From Apodospora peruviana (Eukaryota; Ascomycota; Sordariomycetes; Sordariales; Lasiosphaeriaceae): a DNA stretch of 64,000 nucleotides. The stretch lies in contig JAUEDM010000002.1 in the NCBI GenBank assembly GCA_033439685.1, positions 4,774,001-4,838,000 on the forward strand. Reading direction: 5' to 3'. A model generated the notes under the pieces. It was not told the DNA's origin and searched no databases. It saw only the letters and a list, made by a program, of their open reading frames with translations. Every line of letters starts with the position of its first letter. Position 1 is the first letter of the stretch. Position numbers and translations under genes: made by a program. Shown here one piece after another: positions 1 to 12,700 of this stretch.

Positions 1-688
1 GGGTCCTATTTTGAGCGGACGCCGCAAGGTAAATTAGGCATCGGCGAGATATCAGCTGGGAGCCCTAGACAAGGTCGAGCTGATAGAGATAGGCGAGCAT
101 GGGGATTGTTTAAGGGCGGCTGGTTTGAAGTTGGGTTGTTGGTGGAGGCTGCGGCTAAGTTGACGGCGAGTCTGAGCACATACCGGCTTGTCCACACGTG
201 TGATGGCCCAATACAGATACGTGCTCGCATACGGATTATATGATGCTGACCCGCCTTAAACAGACGAGACGGTTGGTGGTGTCGTCAGCACTAGAGCCTC
301 CCCGCCGGCCGTTGTATTCTAGATCAGAGAAGCTGGTGCGAAGCAATTGGCGCTTGTTTGGAATTTCGAGCTGTCAAGATCAGCCTCCCGTCAACAGCAA
401 AAAATTGGGCCAGCGATGGGGAGTCCCGTCGGGCAGTCGGGCAGTTCGGGAATCGGGGACTTTTGCCGGGAGGGCTCGGTTTGACAGGTTCCTGGATGGA
501 TCACCTCTGGACCGCCTTCCAGAGTTTGAGAGAACCCATGGACCGACTCGGAGTTCTTATCGACTGCGAGCATGGCCCGAAGAAGAAGGAAGAGACAGGT
601 TGGTCCTGATTCCAGTGATGCTCTTCCAGTGGAATGGGCAAGTTCATCTTTACATGGAAGGAACAGGCAAGGAAAGCGGAGGTAGTCC

Positions 689-708
689 CTAGAACTAGGT
701 AGTTCTAG
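689..708. repeat. Perfect 9-bp inverted repeat with 2-nt loop
   Basis: CTAGAACTA (689-697) and TAGTTCTAG (700-708) are perfect reverse complements separated by GG. The palindrome directly abuts the heptamer array at 711-738. Confidence 0.85.
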
Positions 709-710
709 TC

Positions 711-738
711 CGTACTCCGTACTCCGTGCTCCGTGCGC
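711..738. repeat. CGTACTC heptamer minisatellite, four units
   Basis: Four consecutive 7-nt units are visible: CGTACTC, CGTACTC, CGTGCTC and CGTGCGC. A related fragment (AGTCCGTGCTCCGTG) recurs near 23280-23294, so the motif is dispersed in this window. Confidence 0.75.
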
Positions 739-1331
739 CGAGCCTCCCGGTTGATATCTTCCATGATTCTTCACGTGTGTCTCACGTGGATGACTTGTGA
801 CTTCCCGTAATAAGCCCTTGTTGCCTTCCTTGTTAGTCTAGGTACTTACCAGGTAATTTACCTTGTTGGGTTGAGGAAGGTGCGGCTAATGAAGGCGCCA
901 CTGCACCGAAGCAAAAAGCAAAGACATTACCTTAGGTCTGAGGTACGGATACCGCCCGGGGATTCAAAGAATTACCTTATGGAAAGAACTGAACTTCTGA
1001 TTTGACCTCACTTCCTGTCGTGGGACATGCAACCAACAATCTGACCTCCGCCATCTTCTGACGTCCATGGCTCATGCTTAAGGTAGTTTTTGTCACCCCA
1101 AACTCCAATGTCGGCTTCTTGTGCTTCTTGTCCAATACAGCGCCGTGCCTCTTGTACGGGCCTACTCTTGTGCTGCTGGCACCCAGCCCGCCTACTCGCC
1201 GCCGCCACCACGACACCTTCGCCCTTCCAGATGCAGATTCAATCCTGACCATTGTCCGATTTGAACCCCTTGACCTCAAATCATGGCCACCCAAAGGTCG
1301 ACCGTCGACAGTTGCTCCCACCCTGGCTGAG

Positions 1332-1360
1332 GTACGGATTACAGACTGTCTAATCCGTAC
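1332..1360. repeat. GTACGGATTA hairpin (10-bp arms, 9-nt loop)
   Basis: GTACGGATTA at 1332-1341 faces its exact reverse complement TAATCCGTAC at 1351-1360 across a 9-nt loop. The same decamer occurs singly at 2519-2528 and 19580-19589. Confidence 0.85.
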
Positions 1361-4300
1361 TGCCCCAGGATTGCCATGATCGTCGCATGAAAAAGTCGAA
1401 TGCATCGATCCCAGAACAACTCTATCAGCATCGGCTGAAACAGGGACACCAAACCTCTACACCTCTCTGCACCTTCTAGGCCGCACATCCACAGGGTATC
1501 TTGCCGACCTGTCTCACCTTCATGTTGCATGCTTGCCATGTCAGGTCGTAATCCGAATAATCGATCTATCCAAAGATAGGTTTTCTCTTTCCGCAGTCGA
1601 TCGGACTGTCTGTACGCGTTGGACAAGAATGAGCTATACCAAAGAGATTCCCACGCCTCTCGATCCCAGGCCAGCAAAAAGACCCCCAACACCGGGCCAG
1701 GTCTTCCCACATTGGACCGTACAGTACATACACTCTGGACAACCCTTCCTATGCTCCCAAAAACGACGTCCCATTCGGCCCTCGAGACAGGGCAAGAGTC
1801 AGTCTGAAACGTGGAGCAGCTTGGCCATGAGCCAATCGCACCTCGGTCTTTGCCAGACACAAGCTTTTGCCCACCTGCAAGCTGGCTGCATCGCTGTCGC
1901 TTGATGCTGGCAAACTGTCTTATCCGGCTCGTTGCCGGCCTCGACCCTGGACTCGGCGACGATATTCGCGGTGCCACCACAGCCTTGTTCTCGTTGGCAA
2001 CGAATGCGCCCCAAGACATGCATATTGGTCCCGCTACACAGTGAAGCTCACTCCTTCTGGTGACATGTTTTATCAAATTGATTGTCGATGGATTCAGCCA
2101 CATCCACCATATAAGGCATTTATCTCCTTTGGAAGAGCACTTCATATTCAGCTTGTCGTGTTTGCTAATGGTTGTGAGGCAGGCATCTCGTCTACCATCG
2201 TTTCAAGTGAGCGTGAGCAGCAGTTAGCTGTTTGTGAAGTGCGATTTTGTCAATGTTCAACGGGGCCGTGCCCCTCGACACGCGACACTTGACTGTCTAC
2301 GGATACCAGCCCCTACTTGCCCAGCGTTTTGCTGCTACTACGGATCTGTCACCGTTCGCACTTTTGGGAGAAGCTTCAAGATAGCCCAGCTGGCCGGACT
2401 GAGGTGGGCGCTGGTACCTTCTCCTTAGCCGCACCGCCAGACCTTCCTCGGGGATGTTGTTTCTGAAGATGGAGGCGCCGACGAGAGCCAAATCCCACCG
2501 ACGTCTCCACGGATAACGGTACGGATTACGGGTTGCAGACCCCCACAATCCCAAGCCCCTGCTTTCAAGGTTTCGGTCCGGGGTCAAGGTACCAGGTTCC
2601 ATCCTGTGGCTGCATGAGCGGCCTGGACCCAAAAAGCCTAGCCTCGCCAACGGCTCCCTCCGTTTCTCATCCAGCAACGTCTCGCTCTCCTCATTCCGTT
2701 TGTGTTTTTGGGTGCGGTGCCTTTTGTGTCCACAAGACCACCAAAAGAATAAGAACCAGTTGAGTAGATGGAGGTACCTGCAACGCGGCCCTTGAAAGAC
2801 TGGGCTGCGTCATCTATTATTGAAATTACCGTGCCTACTACACTTGGATTTTGAATCATTTGGTTATCCCCATCTTTCGTCTCTTCCTGCCCACACCCCC
2901 AGAAACCGCAGGGCTAAGTGGTCATTTTGCTCCGGAAACTCCCGTGAAGACGCGCAACGTGAAGACCATTCGTGGCCGTAGGGCGTCTTTCCTGGAGCCT
3001 CAATGTCCCCAACTGCCACGGTGAGGTGCCAATCCAGTTACATAGGAGACCCGGAGCCCTGTCTCCTCTCCCCAAGCCGTCAAACTCGTCCGTCCAAGTT
3101 TCACGCCCCAACTCTGGGTCTCAGCTCGCCGATCCTTGCAGGAGCTGCGCCTCCGTCCTCTTAAACTTCCCGCAGCATCGCCAATCAGCCCCCCTCAGGA
3201 TTGGACAGCCTACAACTGAATGAATGCCTTGTTCAACGACACAGTGCACAAGTTTTACTTGGGACACTAAGCCCTGGGCCCGGACAGTCCCCTGTTGAGA
3301 CCGTGGGCGTGGTTCAGACGAGCATCTGACGCCATGGGCTTGGACGGACCACTTCAGTCATTCTGCGCCAGGAGCCTTCTCCAAAACGGTCGGCATATGG
3401 CATGTACCTTGGTAGCCAAGACCAACGGTGACCAGCAGGGCGAGGGCACCACGGAAGGGGCTCGACTTCGACTCGCACCCACGGCCAGCCACACCAACGT
3501 CCACGACAAGGGATATGCTGTTACGTCTGCGGCCACTCGGGGATATCTGGGAACCGTGCCCACACCCACAAAGCCTAGTGTGGGGAAGTCTAAACGTTGA
3601 CTATGACCTTCTTCCATGCACACAATGCGAGGTGGTCCTCGCTGGATGCTACGAGCAGAAACTCTGTATTCACCTCTATCCCTTGCCCTTTCGACCCTCG
3701 CCTGCCTTGCAGCGATTACGCTCCTGCCTACTCCTGGAGCTGACTACCAGTTGTCTTCCCATCTGAGCTCGCTATCCATGGCTCCCCGGCTGACCCCAGT
3801 TTGGCTGAGCAGATACTGTCTAGCCACGCTGGGATTCTAGGATGTCCCAAGTCTCTTCTACCCTGATATCTCCTATCCCACGCTATGATCCAAGTCCAGA
3901 CGTATACTGTCTTCGGATGGTACCTCGATTCATGCACCACGAGCACAGCCCTACCCCCCCCAGCTCATCCATCCTTTCCTTTCTCTTCTGTATTATTCAT
4001 CCTGTCTGTTGTTTATCCCTCGACTAGACCCTTTCATTTATCCAGGAGCAACGCCCAGACCCAACCTCCTGGCCTCGGACTCGACATCACACCTTGCTAC
4101 CACAGCATCAAGGGAGAAGTTTGCTCAACGACCTCGCCTTACCCCTCCAAGCTGGACATATCGAGTTGATTCTCGATCTTCGCCTTGCTATCCTCATATG
4201 GTCATTCCTTTCCTCTGACTCTTGCTCTGAAGACGCCACCGGCTGGCCATCTGCTTCTCTTCCATCCTTACTAGGCTTTTTATCGCCCCCTACGAACCAG

Positions 4301-5449
4301 CGATCCCCGAGATAGCCCCCCATTTTGTTTATTCGGACGCACTGGGACTCGATGTCATTGGTGAAGCTTGTCTAAACAGGTGTTTCTCGAGCAGGCGGAC
4401 GACGATTCCTATTCCTGGATCGTTGGTGTTTCGAATGCTTCCACCTATCCGTGGTACCGTCAGTGCAAACCTCAAACGTCGATCCCGTCGATGGGCTTGA
4501 AAATCACCGCTCGTATCCTGCCGGACTCTGTCAGCTCGCGAACCCACATAAGCCGGGGGTCTCAATCTTCCCAGTCGCCTAGGAGTTCCCTGAATGTTAT
4601 CCTTAACTCGCCTCGACTCACCAAACTCTCAGCACGAGCGGCAACCGCTACTGAAGACCGCAAATTGCTTTTGGTCGACTTGGGCGTTGGGTCGATACAG
4701 GAAGGTGGAGAGTCGATTCAATAAAGAGCCCCGACGTTGAAGGAAAGCAACTGGCCCCCTATCGAAGAGGTTTTCTTGTGGGACAGGAGACGCGAGAAAC
4801 GCCGGCTATTTGGAAACCGACTACCGTGGCCTCGAACTGTGGTGTGAGGTTCAAAGTGGATCGCGTGAAAGAAGGTCGAGTCAACTGAGACTCGCAAACC
4901 AACGCCCTACCGAGTCACCCAAGAGGAGGAGACACGCTGTCTCGCCATCCGGATGAGATTTGCTAGGCCACAGACCTAGATATCTCTAGAGCATTTGAGG
5001 AAGGAGGTGTTTATCGAACGATTTCCAGTCTTTGAGTTGGAAACGACTGGTGAACCACGCGGCATTCAGAAGAGCCCGTTATTTGGTTCCTGGAGGACAA
5101 AACACGGCCCTTTCCGTGGAAATTCTGGACCAGGGCGGACTACAAACGATCACCGAGGACAAATGAGCCGATAGCTGTCTTCAAAGGCCCAAGTTCAAAG
5201 CTCTGCCTGCCCCAAGAAGGTGGATCGGCCAATTTCCCTGGCTGCTGGCTCTGACCCGAAGGACCTGTGGCCCGGTTTTCATCTCGAGGTTCCTTCTCGC
5301 AAGCAGAGTGAGAGTGTCCATAATTGACTCGTTCATTTCGGATGCTCCAAGCCTGATCACTTGCCTCACAAAGAGAGATTGATTGCTCGCGATCGCATCA
5401 TTCGGATTAGCCAGAACCAGACCCCCCTTATCGTGATCATCCCAATATT

Positions 5450-6309
5450 ATGGACGTGACTTCACTATTGAACTCGTCCTCCGCGGCACTGCAGCGGAGA
5501 GACTCGGTCGACAGCTCAACCCCATCTGCCACGGGCGGTACCACGGCTGCCTCTACAGCCGTGCCCACCCCCTCACCTGAACGGACGCCTTCCAGACGAA
5601 CGAGTGGATCGAGGTCACCAAATAGGAATCGAACTCCTTGGGATGCCGGTGGCTATTCTCTTCCTCTGTCACTAGACACAAAGTCTATGCACACACCGTC
5701 AACGGCCCGGCCAGTTTTCTACTGTGAATCACCGACGGACGGCCAGCCCACATCGTCCAGTCCCAAATCCCCAAAGCATAAGTTCTCGGACTCGAGGAGC
5801 AGTCTCTCATCCTATGCTTCCTCCAACAACTCGATCTCACATTCTCGCATATCCTCCCTGTCCACAGTCAGTGAATTTCAGCCTCTGACGAATCTGATAA
5901 CCGAAATCACACTAAACGGCAGAATGTCGGCCGAAAAGCTCGACACTGGCGCATCATCCAGGCTTAGCCAGTCTGGTGTGGGAGCAGCATTTGGGGCTGT
6001 GGGTTCGCCTCGATCTCCGCCGTCCCCTATTCATTCCACATCTCCGGCTGACAAGAACGACACCTCGCCGCTTCCCATCCGTACACGGCAGCATAACTAC
6101 TCCGGCTCGTATATCGAAAGCATCAGCCCGACCGACCCTGGGCCCTCTCACCGGCCAGGCTCGCCTTCGGATGCAGTTATTATTCGTCGCGGACAAGGAG
6201 GACTACCACTTACTGGGATGTAAGTGTTTGATTGTTTTGTTTATATCCCGTGCTGCTTTGTGACTACATGTGTACCCTTTTGCGTTCCAGAATCTCGAGG
6301 GTTCCTTGA
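5450..6309 (+). CDS. Ser-rich conserved fungal protein of unknown function
   Basis: The start ATG at 5450 opens a 257-codon frame rich in Ser, Pro and Thr, with many SP/TP dipeptides that could be proline-directed phosphosites. I see no folded domain and no membrane segment. Several motif-like stretches (RTPWDAGGYSLPL, SPKSPKHKFSDSRSSLSSY, HRPGSPSDAVII) look like conserved short linear motifs of a fungal family I cannot name with certainty. The frame reaches a stop at 6221-6223, but a good GTAAGT donor lies at 6220 and an acceptor (gcgttccag) at 6290. Splicing this 71-nt intron gives a 262-residue protein with a slightly different last seven residues, ending at TGA 6307-6309. Which end is used is uncertain. 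A transcriptional or signalling role is possible but not shown. Confidence 0.65.
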
Positions 6310-7731
6310 GCAAGCTGCTGGTTCTTTGGTTTTCTTGTCCTCCTTCCCTGTGTAGCTGCACCGGCTTGTCTTTCCTCGCTGTTCAAAGTTGTCGGGTGGC
6401 TCAGGGGCTCGCACGGATCCTGCTGTCGAAGAGTTAGCTTCAGGGTTCTTTGTTGCGAGCATCTTATACTGCCAGCGACTTGGATGGCGACAATGAAGCT
6501 TTGTAACTCCATTCCTACCGCCTCCATTTCCAATTCAAGGACGCGTCGTCACCGCGTGGGGTTCTCGGGGCTCTACAGTGCCGAGCTCTCGGCTTCAAGA
6601 TGCTTCCTGTTGGCTCTGGCTCTGGCGATGACACCCTTTCGGCATCCCTCCGTCCCAGTCCCTCGTTATCCCAAGGTGTCCAAGGTGTTTTGCAGGCAAC
6701 CCCTCCCCCTCTCCCCTATCCGCTCAACCCCTCTCCCTTCTCGTCGTCCCAACTTCACGGGTGGCAGCTGTCAACCAGCGGTTGGCCCAGGACGGTGCGT
6801 CGGTGGGCCCCCGTGGGCCCCTTTTCCGCCTCCCATTCGATCTGCTTGGGCCGTGCGGACACCTTGACGGGATGCCTGCCTCGAGGCAGTCTTTTCGGAG
6901 CGGCTTCCACAAATCCCACAACCCAAACATCCAACAACCTCATCACCTTGCTTTACTTCGCGCTCTCAGCACAGGCACGTCCAATGAACTAGCTTTTGCA
7001 AGATCATCGGCTGTCAACCTCGCAAGAGCTTTGGAAATTCCATTCACAGGTAAATCGGTGGTGCTTTTCCTGCACCGATACCAATTCACTGCCCTGCTTT
7101 CCCCTTTGGCGGAGTCGCTGAAACCTCATCCTCAACTTCACCCCCCCGGGCCTTTGGGAGTCGTCAAAACCACAGCACCAGTCTCAACTTTCACTTTTGT
7201 GAAAGCCAGTGACTTTCATCTGCCTCCGTCTCTTCTGATCTCGGTCTTTCGCACACTGCAAACCAGAGCGAGATCAGGTTGCGCAAGTGGGGGATTTTAC
7301 CATTCACCATCCTCCCGTCTCTTGGGTCTCCGTCGATTCACCCTCGAATCTGTAGACCACAATCCACAATCGTGCTAGGCACCACGGTCGCGAGCATTTT
7401 ATCTTCCTTCACACGCGAGCTCTAGGTATACGCCTCCTAGAGCCTTTGCATTCGGTCGCTTTCTTGATTTGCTTCCCAGCACCAAGCGTTGTTGAGAGTC
7501 GCATCCTTTTACCCGTCTCATTCTGTTCGTTCAGCAACGTCCGATGTCAAATCTTGTCTGAAGGTCAATTAGCTAACGGAAACCAAAAGTCAATCTCATT
7601 CTCATACAGATCTTTCTCACGGGACTTCGTCACTGTCACCGGACAACCTGCTGTCAAGGGCCCACAAGCGCGCCGTCTCTGCGCCTAATTTTCCAGCTTT
7701 GACGATCGATCGCTTCGCGACATCTGTCCAT
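6310..7731. other. Intergenic region upstream of the ORP1-like gene
   Basis: No coding region is supported. The plus strand is C/T-rich (for example 6690-6740 and 7120-7330), typical of a fungal promoter and 5' leader. Open frames such as 6761-7378 have the Pro/Ser/His composition expected from reading pyrimidine tracts. Confidence 0.5.
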
Positions 7732-9759
7732 ATGGGTCGATCCAAGCGCGCAGCTCGCGCAGCTCCCTCTGGCGACCAGAGCCCAGATGATCCAGATTCC
7801 CACGACGACAATGAAATTGCCAATGCTGTGGTGACTTCAGGCGATGACAGTCTTGACATTGTATCTGAGGAAATCGGGAACGGCCACAATGACGAGGAAG
7901 ACACCAAGCAGCTTGAGGAGTTTATGCATCGCGACATGACCGATATTTCGAGCTTGGTTCCTGGCTGCATGTATATCGACAACTGCAACACCGCGTCAAC
8001 ACTCCGGAAGGCTATCTCCCACATTTTCGGACGCAATAAACTCTGCACTCGCATTATTCCTCCAAACATTTGGGTGCATATTTGCCGAAAACACTATCAG
8101 CGAGCCCGCTACCGTAACACGACAAATTGGGCTCTGACGCAGTGCCATTTGATCGAGAGTCAGGTTCGCCGTATCGAGGCTTGGAGCAACCAGAACCGAA
8201 GGGATGGCGGAGCCGATTTCGTCCGTGACTGGAGCTTTACTCGCCGCAAGCGAGAGCAAGAGCGTATCAACAGTGCAAAGCGTAAGCGTTACGACATGGA
8301 CGAGAATGATGGAGGCGGAGCGGATGATGAAGAAGAGAATGCTCGAGCGCAGGGCCGTGCTCTCCCCGACTGGCTCGTTGCCAAACTCGCAACAGGTTAT
8401 ACGTCAGACCAGATTATCGACATCGTGAGGGAGATAAAGGTCGAAATCGACGAGGGCAATCTCTTCTCACTCCCGGACATTGAATTCCTCCCTAACTTGA
8501 TCAAGCACGACAAATCAAAGGGAAACCCCAACACCAAACGCAAGATTGCCCACGCGCGCTCACAGTCTATGGCTTCTGGTCTTCGCAACCAGGAGAACGA
8601 CTCATATCCCACGACTCGTCGTGTCAGCCAGCCGAACACCAATGCCTATTGGAGCCGGGACGACGGACGGGTTGCTGCTCCCGCCGAGAAGCGTCAGCGT
8701 GTTGTCGATTCTGCATCAAACGATTACCTCGGGCTCCCGATTACTCGCCGTGCTTTGCCGGGCGTGTCATCGCGCAATACGGACGTCCCACCGCGCAGCG
8801 CCAATCGAGTTGTCCCTAGATTGGACTCTCGCAGCAGCACGGTCGCACGACTAGACGATGGTCGCGCTGTCTTTTCCGGTTATCAGCACACCGCTGAGAA
8901 CACCAAGATGCAGCAGGACCGCTATCGCACCGCTGGCCTTGACTCGTTTGGAACTGGGTCTTCCAGGTCATCTGGACCGTCTGGACTTGCTGGATCATCT
9001 GGACCCCTGCCGGCGCCTGTTGCCCACATGGGAGGAATGGCTTCTGACCGTTCTTCGAATTACAACCCACCAGCCTTTCGCCAGTCGCACCAGCGCTCGT
9101 ACTCTGAGGTAGGCTTCAGTCACCAGAATACGGGTTATTCTACGCATGCCGACTCATACCAACAGAACAATTCTCTGGGCCCTGCTGGATATGTTTCTCG
9201 CGACACCACTCGCGACAATGGCTATGCTCCCTTGAGCGTTCGCCATGGGGATAACAACGGCGGGTTCAACCCGAATTACAACTCCAATTTCTCCTTCCCC
9301 CAGTACCAGTCTGCGTACACTCATCAGGCTGCTTATACCGCTGATACTTCCAACTATCGTCAGCAAACACAAGGCATGAGTGGTGGCTCGTATCCCGGCG
9401 GCGCTGCTAAGCACATGCGCCACCAGAGTACTCCCGTGGTCCCTCGTCACACCCAGGGCATGACATCGTCGGCCACGGATCTGTCGGCCTTTTCGATCTC
9501 TCAGCCGGGTAGTTATAGTAGCTACGTGCGCGGCACCGCCGCTACCTATCAGCCGTTGTCGACCAGCGCTCAGACGGGCTACCTATCGAACACCAACTCT
9601 ATAGCGTCATACACTCCGGCCGTCACCAACGCATTGTCGAGCATGCCCCGCGTAGAGGAGCTGCCTGATAATAGCGACGCTTCGTCGTCTCCGAATGGCG
9701 ACACCGCTACCGGCCCCTACGGTGCCAATGGTAGCTTGACCAGCAATGGTCACATCTAA
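7732..9759 (+). CDS. ORP1-like conserved fungal protein
   Basis: Intronless gene of 675 codons. The frame is open upstream to 7699 but only through a TTG; the first ATG is at 7732 (MGRSKRAARAAPSG), so I start there. The N-terminus is basic, then acidic. Residues about 70-190 form the only compact conserved block, with Cys, His and aromatic residues (CMYIDNCN, KAISHIFGRNKLCTR, IWVHICRKHYQRARYRN), matching the fungal family usually annotated as ORP1 or ORP1-like. A bipartite basic stretch (RRKREQERINSAKRKR) could be a nuclear localisation signal. The C-terminal half is disordered, rich in Ser, Tyr, Asn, Gln and Gly. The Cys/His-containing block suggests nucleic-acid or metal binding, which is inference. 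Family assignment is from memory of the conserved block. Confidence 0.85.
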   Translation: MGRSKRAARAAPSGDQSPDDPDSHDDNEIANAVVTSGDDSLDIVSEEIGNGHNDEEDTKQLEEFMHRDMTDISSLVPGCMYIDNCNTASTLRKAISHIFGRNKLCTRIIPPNIWVHICRKHYQRARYRNTTNWALTQCHLIESQVRRIEAWSNQNRRDGGADFVRDWSFTRRKREQERINSAKRKRYDMDENDGGGADDEEENARAQGRALPDWLVAKLATGYTSDQIIDIVREIKVEIDEGNLFSLPDIEFLPNLIKHDKSKGNPNTKRKIAHARSQSMASGLRNQENDSYPTTRRVSQPNTNAYWSRDDGRVAAPAEKRQRVVDSASNDYLGLPITRRALPGVSSRNTDVPPRSANRVVPRLDSRSSTVARLDDGRAVFSGYQHTAENTKMQQDRYRTAGLDSFGTGSSRSSGPSGLAGSSGPLPAPVAHMGGMASDRSSNYNPPAFRQSHQRSYSEVGFSHQNTGYSTHADSYQQNNSLGPAGYVSRDTTRDNGYAPLSVRHGDNNGGFNPNYNSNFSFPQYQSAYTHQAAYTADTSNYRQQTQGMSGGSYPGGAAKHMRHQSTPVVPRHTQGMTSSATDLSAFSISQPGSYSSYVRGTAATYQPLSTSAQTGYLSNTNSIASYTPAVTNALSSMPRVEELPDNSDASSSPNGDTATGPYGANGSLTSNGHI

Positions 9760-12700
9760 GCTGCCTCGAGAGTAGTGTGGTCGCTTTGGTCGACGATGGC
9801 CTCAGGTACCCCCTTTTACTTTCTCGGTTGTCACTACGACGACAACTCCGGTTCTTCAATTCATCATTCGAAGAGCCAACGGAGATAGAGAGTACCTTGA
9901 AAGGATGAAGGGGCTTATTATCGACGACAAGCGATCATTGCATTTTACAGCTGCTTTATGTTTCGGTTCAGCAGCTCCTGTCTTCTGCTTTTTTTGCACT
10001 TTTCCTTTTCTTTTCCGATTGCGCTCGCTCCCGTCATCGGCAACTCTGAATATGACTTAAGATGGCTTTTCGCTCTGCTCATTGGGGCACGTCTACGGTT
10101 GCGATTTCAGTCATTATTATTATTGCATTATCTCCTTCGGTCACATCGATTCCACGCACCATGCAATTCGAGATAAGAGACGGACGGGATGGAGCGCTTT
10201 ATGTTTCACTGGGCTGCAAAGTCGGCCGATATCGCTAGGCCCAGTTGATCTTTTATTGTCATGATTATTTATCACACTGGCAACGACGACAACAATGAGG
10301 AGGGGAGGCCCTACCATCCACCTAACATGGCTTAGGCACTTATATAGGTAGGCCTGAACCGACTCTTACAGGCATGTTCCAGTCTCTTAATCGAGACAGA
10401 CATGAGACAAGGACAACAACACGGCAGAACAAAGGCCAACTTGGTAGGCGCTTTGGATGATGGCTGAGGTTGGTTGGTTAGCCTTGCATTTACTATGGAC
10501 AATGGGCAACAATACACGCAAAAACGGGCGTATGACAACTAACAGGAAAGAGGGGGTGGAGTTTGGCGAATGATTGGGTTAGCACTTTTGTTTTAAAAAC
10601 GCCTTGCCTTCCCCCTTTTCGGTATTTTATTTCAGTTTGTCGGTTTTTTGGCTTTAAACCGGCGCAGAGTTTCTCTCTTCTTTTCTTCTTGTTCCTCTTT
10701 TACAAGAGAAATATTATATGGAGACTCCTCCGAGTAGGGAGGGGTTTTTATCATTGTTCATGTTTTCTTTTTTTTTTTTTTTTTTCGCTGGTGCTTTATT
10801 GGTTGCTTTGTTTTTCAGTTTTGCTTTGGTGATGGTGATTTCTGGGCGGCTTGTCTGTCGTTCTCTTACTATCGCTATTGCTGTTGGCAATAATGTATGA
10901 TGATGTGATCATGGCGTTGATGGGTTGACGAAAGTTTCTCACAAAAAGCGGTCTGAAAAGACGGACAACAATCGCTTGGCTGTGTTGATTGGTTGGCAGC
11001 GATGCTTTCTTTTTTCCTCTTCTGTCATTGTGCTTTTTATAGACAACTTTCGTTGATGATACCTTGTCGTCCTTTTTGCTTTTCGATATCGTTGTGTATG
11101 TGTTTGTATAGAGACAACTTTCGTTGATGATACCTAACCCCCCATTTGGTTTTTATTACTACATGTATGTACCATGTCTTTTGTATTTTTATAGTTCGGA
11201 TGGAAGGATATCTGATTATGGGATTCGGGAGAGGAGGAAAAATTCCCACGTTTTCCATCAGGAAGATAGAACAAGACTCGGGAGAAATTATAGAGTTGAT
11301 TTTTTCTTTTTATGAAGGAGACTTGTATTTATAAGATATACTTCCTTCAGGCCTATGAGATGAGGTCTACCGTACCTACCTTCGTGTTTACCTACCTTCC
11401 TGTTCTCAGGACAGGAGACAATCGATGTGTTAAGAGTTAGCGAGTTATATTCTGGTGATGTGGGATTATTAGCAGTAGCTTGAACTTATGACATCTTATC
11501 CGCTTTATTTATTATTGCTGGGTATTACCTTGAGTAGACCTATCTTAACCGCTTGTAGTGCGTGGTGGTTGCGTCTATGGAAGAGGTGTACTTGTATCGA
11601 CAGAAAGTCCATGCTGGTTGGTGACTGAACGGACTGAATCATACCTACATGGAGGACGGCAGGTACAGCCCGATAACGTATCCACAGATACTTAGCGGCC
11701 TTGTATAATTGAGCACCTTGATGACAGCAACACTGGCAACAAAGTGGCACGAGGTACATGTCTCTTCTGCATAAACTCCAGTCACTCCACTCATTCACCC
11801 CATGTACCGTAAGGCAAGAAAGCAACTCGCTTCGGATGTCAGCTCCTTAGCTTTCCTGTCTGTCACATCCAGCACATCAGACATACATAACCGTACATTA
11901 TCTTCTGATGTCATCCATCCCTACCATGCCGCCCAGACGGAGAATATCATTTCTCTTTGAGACAGAGAACAACCGTGTGCAGTGATCAGACCTACTGCAG
12001 GTCTCTAGAACAAACTCTGTTCAAGTAGCCACATACATGCAAACTTGACGATGAGACGAGACTGGCGTGTAATGATGACGAAATGCAATACTTGAACCAG
12101 GAACCTCTCTTCTTGTATGAATAGATGGGATATAGGTTAGCCATCTGCTTCAGATGGGACCCCGTATAGGAGACTAGCTATTCGTGTGGAGCCCTTTGTC
12201 AGCGCCACCAACGTCCGATAGTGGCGGTCGGTCAACTGAAGCTCCAGAACCCCATCTGCGCGTCATCATCATCAGGCCTTTCCGAAGGACCCTACGTCCG
12301 CGTCTGATCTGACTGCTTGCTCCACAACTCCGAGGAGCCCGACCTGAGTCGGGGGCCCTTTCCGCAAACATACAGCACGGTGAAACCCAAACGATGTTGA
12401 AGTCCTCGATCGGAGAGATGGGATATCAGGGATCAACATGACCATGGGGGTGGCCAAAATGGTCTGATGCGGAGAGAACAGATGGCAGCTTGTCCGAAGG
12501 TAGGGACGAGGGAGTAGAAGCTCTGCGTCTGTACTTGCAGCACTGGGATCGGATATCGAGACAAGACGACGGCTTCTACTCCATACCCACCTCTCCACAC
12601 CCCGCTTCATCAAGCAGAGTGATCGGGGAAAAGCTCCATTTGTACAGCTAGGAGGACGATGGATCATTAGAATCCTTGAACTGTTTGCCATCGACGCCTC

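Larger units (their letters stand above)
1..5449. other. Gene-free 5.4 kb upstream region
   Basis: No reading frame here has recognisable domains, a convincing start context or exon-intron continuity. The longest frame (1339-2145, minus) is compositionally ordinary and looks like chance. The left part holds a palindrome, a heptamer minisatellite and a 10-bp-arm hairpin, listed separately. From about 2900 to 4320 the plus strand is pyrimidine-rich, as is common in fungal promoters and long 5' leaders, so much of this stretch may be the regulatory region or leader of the gene starting at 5450. That role is inference. Confidence 0.5.

Noticed and set aside
1339..2145. 268-residue minus-strand frame in the left gap
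   Set aside because: Trp/Cys/Ser-rich without motifs and overlapping the non-coding hairpin; looks accidental.
6761..7378. 205-residue frame between the Ser-rich and ORP1-like genes
   Set aside because: Pyrimidine-tract composition, no motifs, and it sits in the expected promoter of the downstream gene.
7699..7731. N-terminal extension of the ORP1-like protein
   Set aside because: It begins at TTG; the first ATG in good context is 7732.
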